Below, piece after piece: positions 49,493-59,031 of a DNA stretch of 64,000 nt. The notes beneath the pieces were generated by a model. It did not search any database, was not told where the DNA came from, and worked only from the letters and a program-made list of their open reading frames with translations. The DNA lies in assembly GCA_946803715.1 (NCBI GenBank), contig CAMPET010000002.1, forward strand, positions 505,558 through 569,557, written 5' to 3'. The stretch's first letter is position 1, and every line of letters begins with the position of its first letter. The DNA comes from Beroe ovata. Lineage: Eukaryota > Ctenophora > Nuda > Beroida > Beroidae. Position numbers and translations under genes: made by a program.

Positions 49493-52400
49493 ATGGCATT
49501 ATATCACATGGTGAATCTAGTAGGACCAGGAACCAGATTGACCTGGTTTGGTATTTGTAGATACCTGAGAAGGGAAGCTAAGCGTCAAGCTAATGAGATT
49601 TCAAAGCAGTGGATCCCTCGCAGAGGGTAGGCTTATCTTTATTTTGCCACGCTATGAATTATGATGATGGCAATGATCTCTTTTGTATGTTTGGGATGTT
49701 TGTAAAAATACCCCTATAAATGAGAATTGTATAAAACCATGTGATATCTTTGTTTTCAGGCGAGCTCTCATCCTATCGGCATCTCTCATAATACAAGAAA
49801 ACAAGCAAGAAAGGGAGAGGTAAGCGCTTCCCCTTATTCTCTTACAGAAGATCACGCAGATGTTCTCATGCAGTACAATAATATTACCCGTGTGTATATA
49901 TGAGCCATGATTGTCCAAGATCAACCTTGTGTGATTATCCAGTATAATTGTCATCGTCTCATTATACAATAAAATTACTGAACTTCGTTTTAGATGTGCT
50001 GCAGCTGTCAAATTCGTCGATTTCATCCGCCACTCTGTTTTGTTTCCCTGTCGATTTCTTCAGAAAGGTTTAAGTCTGTTGTCTAGTAAGTTAATAAATG
50101 GCAGTACATTGCCTCACTTGTTTTGATCATTCGAAATCGGTTTGCTGGTGTATTCATCACAGTCATGCAGTTATGTATTCGTATGTAAGTTGGTATCGAT
50201 ACCAGTTGGTATCGATATTACTGATTCACAGCTCAAAGTTTCTGGCCATACGATATCCGCTTACTTAGTACTTACATTCATGGTTAGTGATTAAGTGGTA
50301 TATTGCGGAGCTTGGTAAATGACTGGGCTTGTCCGAAGTGCTCTCACTATATAATAGTCACTTACCATTGTATTATGAAATGCTTGTTTCCTCGTAATTC
50401 TCCAAATCGTGTACATGGTAAAGTTGTTTTGACCTGAAGCCCATACCTGCATTATCTACCTCTATTTCATACCATGCTTAGTAGACAGCAGTGAGGCCTT
50501 GCTGCTTTCATCCACATCGTCGTACATATTGCATCTTAAATATTGTCATCTTAAATAGTTATCACCATCGGATGGCTGACATAGAAAGAAATCATGTCAC
50601 GTTGTATTGAAACAGAGAATGAACGGGTGCTTGCAATAATCTGATGAGTAGGACTGATGATGCATTCACAAGCGTTAAGACAAGGGAGAAAAGAGAGCAA
50701 GGAGAAAAGAGAGAGAGTGGCTCTATATCCTGCCTCTTGTACTCTATAAATAGAGCAATGCTTATATATTATGCAGGGGGAGAGAGGAGTATTAATTACC
50801 CCATCTTCACAGCAGTAGTAGTCGTAGTGGTATACAAGTACTCTGTCATTGTGGGAGAGAGGGGATGAGGGAGTTTGTCTAACTGTATACTGCAGTTGAC
50901 ACACACACACACACAAACACACACANNNNNNNNNNNNNNNNNNNNNNNNNNNNNNNNNNNNNNNNNNNNNNNNNNNNNNNNNNNNNNNNNNNNNNNNNNN
51001 NNNNNNNNNNNNNNNNNNNNNNNNNNNNNNNNNNNNNNNNNNNNNNNNNNNNNNNNNNNNNNNNNCACACACACACACACACACACACACTCAAACACTG
51101 GATTTTTACTCTCCTTCTCCTCCTTGCGTCTCTCACTCCAGCAGTATTGTTATGCATCCTGTGTTTCATATGCAGATCCTATCTTTACTCCGACTTACTC
51201 GTGCCACATAGGTACTATACATACCTATTGATATTTAACTATTGTTGCTATTTTTGGGCGATACAACATCATTATCTTCTTATAACATGGGGTTTTAGGA
51301 TAGTAGGTAGGATAGCTGGATAGTGGTTGTTATAGCATGCACACACACACACACAGCTACAGAGTACCACTTTCGTCAGTGTATACTGAGTTATGGTACA
51401 GTATTATTACTTGAGTTAGCTAAGTGTTTACAACTAATGGCTAGCGGTCGCTTCACTCCACTTATTGTTCCTTGCTTTTTGTCCGACTTGTACACACACA
51501 CTCTCCTCCTGACATATTGGTGTGTGTTTGTGTCTGTGTCTGTGTGTGTGTTTGTCTGTGTCTGTGTGTGTCTGTGTGTGTGTCTGTGTGTGAGTGTGTG
51601 TCTGTGTATGAACAATTACCGGGGTCGAGATTATCAAGCGTGTAAAACTATCTTCTATTATAGTACTCGCTCGTTTTTGTTCTTCTCTTGTACACTGTTC
51701 AAATATCCATGGACTCCTCATTTCCCCACTGCCTGACTCCACACCCCCCAGGCATTTAGTAGAATCCAAGTTGAACCATGGCGAACTCTCCCCTATTGAC
51801 AGTCAAGACACCACCTTCTCCTGCGTAGCTCCACCCAGGTCACCACGAATGAAGTTGTTGGATGAGCTGCGCGAATCTCTGCCCTCCTCGTCTGAGACAC
51901 TCAGTAAGATAGAGGAGGCGAGGGAGAAGCTAGCCACCTCCCTACAAGACTTCACTGACCGGCTCAACAATGAGCCACTTTCCAGCATCATATCCGAGAA
52001 GGCTAACATGGTGTCAGAACAAGCGAGTATCGAGGCTGAGGAGATAGTTGAACAAGTAACGGAAACTCTGGAAGAAACCAAGGAAGCCATATCCAACATA
52101 ACTCAGAATATAAGTGCGCGGCTTATCAAGCCACCTGGGCCCGTTGTAGCGCAGCCCATACCTAGTCCAGAGCCTAATCACCACCATGTGGACATAGGCC
52201 TCACCGAGGAGATCATATCACAGAACAGGAGGCGGGGAGACGCAGAGGGCGACACGGTCCTTGTGCCGCGGATCAAGGCAGCGGTGCGGCAGTTTAAAGC
52301 GGAGATAGACGCAGATAATAGCGGTGATCCGCCCATCTCCCTAGTGTCCCGCAAAGCAATGGCCCGTATCGAACAGTTCATCAGGAAGAAACATGAGAAA

Positions 52401-53646
52401 ATGCAGGAAAAGATTGCTGAACGCATCCCCGAGACAATAACAGAGAAGTTTGATTTTGTCCGGGAAATTTCCGTAGTTGGCGGCGGCAAGAAGAAGAAGC
52501 GGGACGAATCAATCATGGAGTACATTACTTCAAACGTCCCTAACTGCGACACAGAGGATCCCGAATTGAAAGACATTGTGTTGGACTCGGTGGGTACATT
52601 TTACAACGACTCATTCCTGGTGGACGAGATTGAGATCGAGAATGAGGGGAAACTGCTCGAGAACGGGTGGACTCTCGAGTTGAGACAGGATAAACTGACC
52701 ATGTGGAAGAAAGTGTTGCCTGAGGAGAATCTCTCGCTATACAAGATATTTGGTAACTTTGACACGATCAGCGCAGTGGAGTTTTACAACGCGCAGGTTA
52801 ACGATCAGTATAGGAGTGTGTGGGATAAGTCTGTGAGCAGTTTGTATGTTGTGGACAACATTACCAACAACCGTGAGGTTGTCTACTGGGCGACCAAGTT
52901 CCCCTTCCCCCTGCAAGATAGAGACTACGTGTTCGAGAGGACTCATGCTATGGATGCTGCATCCAGCAGAATCGTCATCTCTAATCGGTCCATCACGCAC
53001 AAGTCGAAACCGTTATCACCCAAATTTGTACGGGTTCTGAAGTACGGGTCGAAGCTGGTGATTCGCGGCGACCAGGATTTGTATCAGGTGAGAACGGGGG
53101 TGTAACTTTGATTTTGCTCCTAATTCGAGAATCAATTTATGACAGTGAAACGCCAAAGTTCTTCTATGAATTGTTAGCATTTAGCCACGTTGCGACCAAT
53201 TTAAATACGGGATTTGAGCACTTTCCGTTTAATTTTATTGCGCGCGCATGGCGCGCACATTATCTGTTAGTTTTCGACAACTTACTTTCTCTTGAACCTG
53301 CCTTTCAGAAAGGAATGAGTTACTGCCTGACTTACTACGACGACTTCGGAATGCCAATCCCCAATCAAGTGAAGGATAAACTCGCAAACTCCAGTAAGTT
53401 TGAAACTGCTCCGGTTTTGACAGTCAAATGGAACATGTATATCATTAATTGCTTGTCAGATGATATCTGATCGCTCTGTCAGATAACATCTGACAAAACT
53501 ATTGCTACAGTTTGTAATGAGTCTCAATTCCAGAGATCCCGGACTTTCTTGACAAAGTCCACGGAGCGGCACTGCATCTTGGAGCTAGTGGCAAGCTGTA
53601 CATCCCTTACCCCGAGCAGATGCTCCCAGCTAACAAATCGCGATGA
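49493..53646 (+). CDS. STARD7-like START-domain lipid-transfer protein
   Basis: Six exons, 49493-49626, 49760-49819, 49994-50085, 51760-53087, 53309-53393 and 53534-53646, join in phase and give 603 residues (370 in human). The START domain occupies roughly residues 380-600: WTLELRQDKLTMWKK, VFYNAQV-like and YRSVWDKSV segments, WATKFPFPLQDRDYVFER, then KIPDFLDKVHGAA in the last exon. All have counterparts in STARD7 (human WVTHFPYPMYSRDYVYVR, MPDFLEKLHMA). STARD7 carries phosphatidylcholine to mitochondria. The N-terminus is basic and hydrophobic (LTWFGICRYLRREAKRQ), possibly a mitochondrial signal. A helical, Glu-rich coiled-coil stretch and a KKKKR patch make this protein longer than vertebrate STARD7. 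A Kozak-like ATG at 51778 is out of frame. Junctions 2-4 rest on phase and splice sites only; exon 4 could start elsewhere. Confidence 0.85.
50926..51065. other. Assembly gap (140 N) within a CA microsatellite
   Basis: Flanked by CA repeats on both sides, inside intron 3 of the STARD7-like gene. A further GT/CA-rich tract lies at 51520-51610. Confidence 0.98.
53452..53507. repeat. Small TTGTCAGAT palindrome pair
   Basis: CTTGTCAGATGATATCTGAT, then GTCAGATAACATCTGACAA. The same end motif as the foldbacks at 41263 and 62829. Lies in STARD7-like intron 5. Confidence 0.5.
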
Positions 53647-53654
53647 AGCTTGTT

Positions 53655-54015
53655 CATCTGGTTTATTATAGTACTAGGGAGCCCGTCAAGTACTAAAGTA
53701 GTCACGATAAACATTAACGCATCAGATACTGAAATGACTAACGTATTGTGAAAGATGTTGGACGTAGTAGCTTTAAACCAGGTTCCAAGCGATGGCAGAA
53801 ACAGGTCACTCACTCAGTGTGTGCCGTATGGTCGATGATTCAGTGCAAAACAAAAAACAATTTATGCGATATATGACTGTCATTGCGCGCGCATCAAACT
53901 GCACGTGCAACTCTTGTCTCTCCTATCAACAGGCAGAGAGCAACGTAATCGAAACAGCACCATAAGAAATGAGCCTACAGGCTACTACTTTTTGCACGTG
54001 CAACTCATACGCAAC
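53655..54015. repeat. Interspersed repeat, copy 2 (first copy at 14290-14745)
   Basis: Begins about 10 bp after the STARD7-like stop, so it probably forms its 3' UTR. Shares tactagggagcc, gtattgtgaaag, cagtgtgtgc, gcaactcttgtctctcctatc and tttttgcacgtgcaactc with copy 1. Confidence 0.55.
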
Positions 54016-54245
54016 CATAGCAACACGCACTTCGATGCTACGCACAGAAAACATAATAATAAAAGAGAGAATGCCAAATTATAATAGGGATTATTACACG
54101 CACAAGATATTCGGTCGATTTTATTGGCTTGATTTGTAATATATTTTGAATCAACGGCTTCATTAATTTATTTGTACCACACATTATCACTGGTAGTTTC
54201 ATTCTATCGTGTTCCTTTTGATTCTTGCTGGCAAAAGCATGTTTG

Positions 54246-54392
54246 ATAGAGAATGGTATTCTTGTGGAGGTGATTTTGATCACGTGACAGCGTTTCTTTA
54301 TTTCAATTGGTTGCATCTGAGTTATTATTGGCCAAACGCTGTCACGTGACTTAAAAAGTTTGGGGCCCTTCCCCAAGAATACCTTCCTCTAT
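54246..54392. promoter_or_regulatory. 147-bp inverted-repeat block with paired E-boxes, upstream of first KH gene
   Basis: A perfect 16-bp inverted repeat, TCACGTGACAGCGTTT (54280-54295) and its complement (54334-54349), surrounds two ATTGG (CCAAT) boxes at 54305 and 54327. The outer arms ATAGAGAATGGTATTCTT and its near complement (54375-54392) extend the symmetry. Either a foldback element or a symmetric promoter, about 100 bp before the KH gene start. Confidence 0.55.
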
Positions 54393-54485
54393 TTCCCGTA
54401 CCGTTTTCATAACCCAGGTTCTCACTAACATTTGATTACGTTATTGATTATGTTGCTCTCTGCTCATCCTCATCGATTGTTCAGG

Positions 54486-55673
54486 ATGCCGGTCATTGGG
54501 CGGGGTCGAGGAAGATTTGTCCCAAAGGGCAAGCTATTCAGCACCGGGGCAGGAATAACAACACGTGACCAGGCCCCAAGCGGCGCCAGCTCAAATGGCA
54601 CATCAGATCCCTGGAAAAGTGCCAATGGTGGTGGAAGTGCTACCACTACAGATGCATGGGGAACGGTGCACAATGATAGCAACACCGACAGATTCGCCGA
54701 TCCGGATAGGGAAGTCGAGATCAAGTTTAATGTGTTGAACAGTAATCTGCCTCGCATCATTGGGAAAGGGGGTTCCAATATCCAAAATATGCAAGCTGAG
54801 TCATCAGCTGAAATAAACATTGAGAAGCGCGAAGCAGATAATGTGAAAACTCCTGTGACCTTGAAGGGCTCCCAACTAAACTGCGACCACGCAAAGAAGT
54901 TAATAGACGAGATCTGCATGAAGTTTAATGGGATGTGTGACGATGCCGGCGCCTCGAGTACGAGCAGGGGCGGGTTTAATGGCGCAGTGGCTGACGGGCC
55001 GTCATCTGATGAAGACATCTGGATTCCAGCTGACAAGGCTGGTCGAGTTATTGGCCGGAGCGGTAGTAAGATAGCCGAGATTCAGGATGACTCAGGGTGT
55101 AATGTGAAGGTTCACCGCAAGGAGAACGATGATGATGAAAAGGTGATGGTAACTCTATCAGGGTCGGATGGTCAGAGGGCAAAGGCGAGGGGAATCATTG
55201 AGGAGCTCACTGCCGAAAGAGGGGGTGGTGGAGGAGGAGGGGGCTTCACCATGCCCAGCGACGCAGAGCCCCTCGAGATATGGGTGGAGACGTGCAGATT
55301 GGGTCGAGTGGTGGGAAAAAAGGGAGCCAAAATAAGAGAAATCCAGGACACGTTCTGTGTGAGAGTTGATATTCAGAAGGACGATATTAAGGATGACGAT
55401 ACGAAAGTCATACTGACCGGATCCCCAGCCAGCACTGCTCAGGCCAAGGATCACATCGATGAGCTGACGGAGCGAAGTATGAAACCTGAGTCCAGTTCCT
55501 ACGGTGATGGCGGAGGTGGTGGTGATAGCAACTGGGACACCTCGGGAGGGGCTGGCAGTGGGTGGGGCCAGCCTGCCTCTGCCTCGGACAGTGGGTGGGG
55601 CCAGCCTGCTGCATCCACAGGCAATGGAGATGGGTCAGGATGGGGTCCATCCACTGGTGAAGCTGCTTGGTGA
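54486..55673 (+). CDS. Triple KH-domain RNA-binding protein with WG-rich tail
   Basis: 395 residues. ATG 54486 lies one base after a good acceptor (TTGTTCAG), so a 5' UTR intron is likely. The N-terminus is IGRGRGRFVPKGK. KH1 is about 75-145 (loop GKGG), KH2 176-243 (GRSG) and KH3 261-328 (GKKG). A poly-Gly linker separates KH2 and KH3. The last 60 residues are low complexity with five Trp, mostly SGWGQPA-type units, ending EAAW. KH domains bind single-stranded RNA or DNA. Trp-Gly repeats of this kind serve as Argonaute hooks in GW182 and some other proteins, though the resemblance alone does not show AGO binding. Closest relatives in the window are the next two genes. No enzymatic domain. 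Confidence 0.88.
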   Translation: MPVIGRGRGRFVPKGKLFSTGAGITTRDQAPSGASSNGTSDPWKSANGGGSATTTDAWGTVHNDSNTDRFADPDREVEIKFNVLNSNLPRIIGKGGSNIQNMQAESSAEINIEKREADNVKTPVTLKGSQLNCDHAKKLIDEICMKFNGMCDDAGASSTSRGGFNGAVADGPSSDEDIWIPADKAGRVIGRSGSKIAEIQDDSGCNVKVHRKENDDDEKVMVTLSGSDGQRAKARGIIEELTAERGGGGGGGGFTMPSDAEPLEIWVETCRLGRVVGKKGAKIREIQDTFCVRVDIQKDDIKDDDTKVILTGSPASTAQAKDHIDELTERSMKPESSSYGDGGGGGDSNWDTSGGAGSGWGQPASASDSGWGQPAASTGNGDGSGWGPSTGEAAW

Positions 55674-55967
55674 TGAACCATCTTGGAATATTGTTTCTTG
55701 CCCTGGCCCTTCCAGTTACAGAGGGTTTTCAGCTACCTCAGTTAATTTATTCTGGAATATGGATGTTTTACCCGAAACTTGATAAAACGGGAAATGTGTT
55801 TTAGTGCAAAGGAACTTTCTTATTTTCAACTATTCTAGTTGGAATTTCTACTTGCTTGGACCCGAAGACCGAATGGAAACTTGATTATCCGAACTGTGCC
55901 CATTGTATCTCTGTCATGCGATTCAGAGCTGAACAAGATTTAAACTATGGAATGACCGAGCCTCTTC

Positions 55968-55973
55968 AATAAA
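55968..55973 (+). terminator. Poly(A) signal for the triple-KH gene
   Basis: AATAAA, 295 bp after the stop codon at 55673, followed by a GT-containing stretch (AGTGTGATTC). Confidence 0.55.
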
Positions 55974-56490
55974 AGTGTGATTCTCTGCCCGGAATATGAC
56001 ATGGCTCGGATTAGAGCCTTGTGGGAGCCACCATTGTGCCAATGAACCAGTTTTTTGCCGATATCTCTAACCAGCCGCATGAAACTATTGTGATTGAATG
56101 AGCCGTATTTTGAGCCTGTGCCTGCTTTGTGTCGTGGAACATCCCTTCCCCAACTGTTAATAGCGTTATATCTCCGATGGATATGATTCTACACTCCCTA
56201 TGCAAAATGATGGTTTTTAACATTTTTTACGGGTTAATCCGTCTAGGTTGATTGTGAATGATGCGGGCAAATTTTTCATCAAAATTGTCCTTATTAGCGT
56301 TAACTGTTGATTGTTTTATAATTTTTACATTCTCAAATCAATTGAATCAATTTTCATCTTGAGTGGTTATCTATTATTTAAGACATCATTTAGGACATCA
56401 TTGAACCTAAGAAAGTGATCTATCAGATGAACAATTCCTTTTCTCTCCTATTACAATTGCTGACTCTCATCTTTCTTCCATAGCCCCAGA
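55974..56490. other. Spacer between the first two KH genes
   Basis: AT-rich. A pyrimidine tract and TTCCATAG just before 56485 form a splice acceptor, implying a 5' UTR intron for the next gene. Confidence 0.45.
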
Positions 56491-58032
56491 ATGGCTCGTG
56501 GACGGGAACCAGAGGAATTGGACGGTTCGGAGGGAGCATCCGTCAAAGAAACAGTCTCAGTTCCCGGGAAAAAAGTCGGCAAGGTCATCGGCCGACGGGG
56601 CCAAATGATACGCGAGCTGGTGGAGAAGTCAGGTGCCACTATTGACGTGACTGATGAGGTAGATGAGGAGGGGAAGACGGTGATCAAGTTGTTGGGAACC
56701 GAGGAGACCGTGAAGAAAGCGAGGTCTCTGATTCTGGCAACCATTGAGGACGAGCCCAGGCCAGCACGCATCGCGCAGGAAGCCGGTGAGCCTATCGAGT
56801 TCAAGATTCCTGAAGACAAAGGAGGATTGGTGATTGGTTCGCGTGGATCCAAAATTCGCGAGATTCAGCAGGAGACGAGGGTAGGTGTAAATGTTGGGTC
56901 ACGAGACACGGCTGTCAACGGCATGATCATCGTGACTCTGACCGGCGAACCGAGCCGATGTGAGGAAGCGAGAAGAATCATAGAGAGTCTGATCTCAGAG
57001 TCGGAGACCGGGCCAGGTCGTGCTATTCCCAAGGAAACATACTCGTGCACCATGCAGATCCCAGTTGAAATGACACGTAACGTGATAGGGCCCCAGGGAT
57101 CAACTATAAGGGAAATACAGGAAGTGACGGGGGTTCAGGTGGATGTTGCTCGACGTAAACACGCTGTTGACGGTATGATCGATGTGAGGCTAACAGGCAG
57201 GCAGGAACACTGTTACAAAGCCAGGGGCATGATTGAGGATATCGTTGAGGATTCGTCCTATAGCCGAGGGAGAGGCCACGATACCACCATGATGATGATT
57301 GAGGAGTCCGTGTGCGGTCTCGTCATTGGGGCCCGGGGATCGAACATCAGGAGCATCCAGGAGAACACTGGGGCCAGGATACGGATAGATAAGAGTTACG
57401 AGGCAAGAGACGGCCAGGTGCAGGTTGCTATCTCAGGTAGTCCCGAGCAGCAGGAGAATGCCAGGTTAGAGATCACTCGCATCATCAATGAGGGTGGCAA
57501 AGAGAGGAACGGTCGCCAGGGTGGTGGACCCGCTGCAGGAGACATCGTGTTGGAGGTGTGGGTCCCGGAGTCGCGATGTGGTATGATCATCGGCCGAAAG
57601 GGATCCAAGATATCAGAGATCCAAGCGAGGACTGACACGAGACTCGATGTGAACTCCAACGAGAAGAATGATGATGGAATGTGCCTGATCCTCATTTCTG
57701 GTTTCAACAGGGAGCAATGTGAGGAGGCCAAGGCCATTGTCATGGACATTGTCAATGACGAGGATAAGTCGGAGAGGCCCCGCAGAGAACCTGAGGACGA
57801 GGGACGGGGGTCGATGGAAGTGTGGGTCGACACCTCCTGTCTGGGTCGTCTAATTGGGAAAGGGGGCTCCAAGATCAAAGAGATAGAGAACGCATACCAT
57901 GTGAAGATAGACGTTAAGAAGGACCAGCAGGAGGAGAATGAGACGAAAGTGGTGCTCATTGGTGCCAAGAGAGACGTGCTCGCTACCAAGGACTACATCT
58001 ACGAGATAGAGGGGGAGGTGGACGAGTCTTGA
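56491..58032 (+). CDS. Six-KH-domain RNA-binding protein
   Basis: A single coding exon of 513 residues, almost wholly KH domains: about 18-87, 100-168, 183-253, 265-333, 351-423 and 441-508, with GxxG loops GRRG, GSRG, GPQG, GARG, GRKG and GKGG. No RGG tail or enzyme. The tandem layout recalls vigilin or poly(C)-binding proteins, but the short KH spacing and the pattern (V/I)IG-x2-G-(S/A)-x-I-(R/K)-E-I-(Q/E) are closest to the flanking genes. KH6 (VWVDTSCLGRLIGKGGSKIK) closely parallels KH3 of the upstream gene (IWVETCRLGRVVGKKGAKIR), arguing for local duplication. A splice acceptor sits a few bases before the ATG, as in both neighbours. RNA targets are unknown. Confidence 0.9.
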   Translation: MARGREPEELDGSEGASVKETVSVPGKKVGKVIGRRGQMIRELVEKSGATIDVTDEVDEEGKTVIKLLGTEETVKKARSLILATIEDEPRPARIAQEAGEPIEFKIPEDKGGLVIGSRGSKIREIQQETRVGVNVGSRDTAVNGMIIVTLTGEPSRCEEARRIIESLISESETGPGRAIPKETYSCTMQIPVEMTRNVIGPQGSTIREIQEVTGVQVDVARRKHAVDGMIDVRLTGRQEHCYKARGMIEDIVEDSSYSRGRGHDTTMMMIEESVCGLVIGARGSNIRSIQENTGARIRIDKSYEARDGQVQVAISGSPEQQENARLEITRIINEGGKERNGRQGGGPAAGDIVLEVWVPESRCGMIIGRKGSKISEIQARTDTRLDVNSNEKNDDGMCLILISGFNREQCEEAKAIVMDIVNDEDKSERPRREPEDEGRGSMEVWVDTSCLGRLIGKGGSKIKEIENAYHVKIDVKKDQQEENETKVVLIGAKRDVLATKDYIYEIEGEVDES

Positions 58033-59028
58033 AGCACGCGGGATGATGTCCAAACCTCGTCCTCGTGGGAGACCAATAATGTTCTAACTAATCACACTAG
58101 TATAATCATAATGCTCCTGGGGTTTGCTAGATCTGTTTAATCAAAACAAATATTTTGTAGTTCTGATTTTCTACCGTTCTGTAACTCTATAATGTCTCGC
58201 CGAAAGTTAACTTAAGTATAGTCTAGATATGTACCTATGTCACGCGGGCATCAAACTATTACCACTATAATAACCACGCCCATCGTATATTTTGCTGCTT
58301 GGATTCCAGTATGATGATCGAACTCTCCTGAAACTGTATAAACTCTTTCCTTATCTTATCTTGATATCTCCTAGGTACTGCATCATAGGCGATACATATG
58401 TATTGTCATCTGTGATACTTTGTACAAGAGTGTAGGAGAGATGTGATAATATTGATGATAATTATATAACCGATATTTTATTCTCAACTTTTAGACTGTT
58501 TTTAAGTATTTATTCAGTTTGGAAATGCATCAGAGGGTCTCAGTACTAAGTTTCAGAGAACAGTTATTATAGGTAGTGTATCCCGAATATTTCACACGCA
58601 CGCACACACACCCTTCCTCCCAAATGCGCGGGATTTTCAATGTATTGAGCTGTACAGTATCTCTTACTTTGTCTTGCCTCTCCTGTAATTATATTTGATG
58701 ACCAAAGTGATACGTATCAATATTGTTAAACTTATTTGTTTTGATTCAAGCGAAAATAAGTAGGAAGATTTTTGTCGAAAATGCATGCTTTAATTTAAAA
58801 ATAAGTATTATTGTGACCCTGGTCTTCGGTTAGGCAGCTTAAATAATGGTAAATTCGTGGTTAAATCGTTTTAGTGTGTATATTTTACTTTGGAATCACC
58901 CTGAAGGATTCGCGCAGCTATCAGCCTTTTTAACTTCCAATTTTGATCCACACGATGTAACCGTAAATTTGAGTAATCTTATCTTGAGCCACAAGTCACG
59001 ACCTAATCGCGGACTCTCCAACTCTCAG
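58033..59028. other. Spacer and 5' flank of the helicase gene
   Basis: AT-rich, with a CACACG tract near 58590-58610. An open frame from 58846 runs into the helicase frame, but a strong acceptor CTCTCAG at 59022-59028 and the RG motif right after ATG 59032 favour the later start. Confidence 0.45.
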
Positions 59029-59031
59029 GTC

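Noticed and set aside
51778-51828. Kozak-perfect ACCATGG in the STARD7-like gene
   Set aside because: Out of frame with the START domain and stops after about 16 codons; a possible upstream-ORF decoy only.
58846-59031. Upstream extension of the helicase frame
   Set aside because: No similarity to DDX43 and a strong splice acceptor precedes ATG 59032; read as 5' flank or intron.
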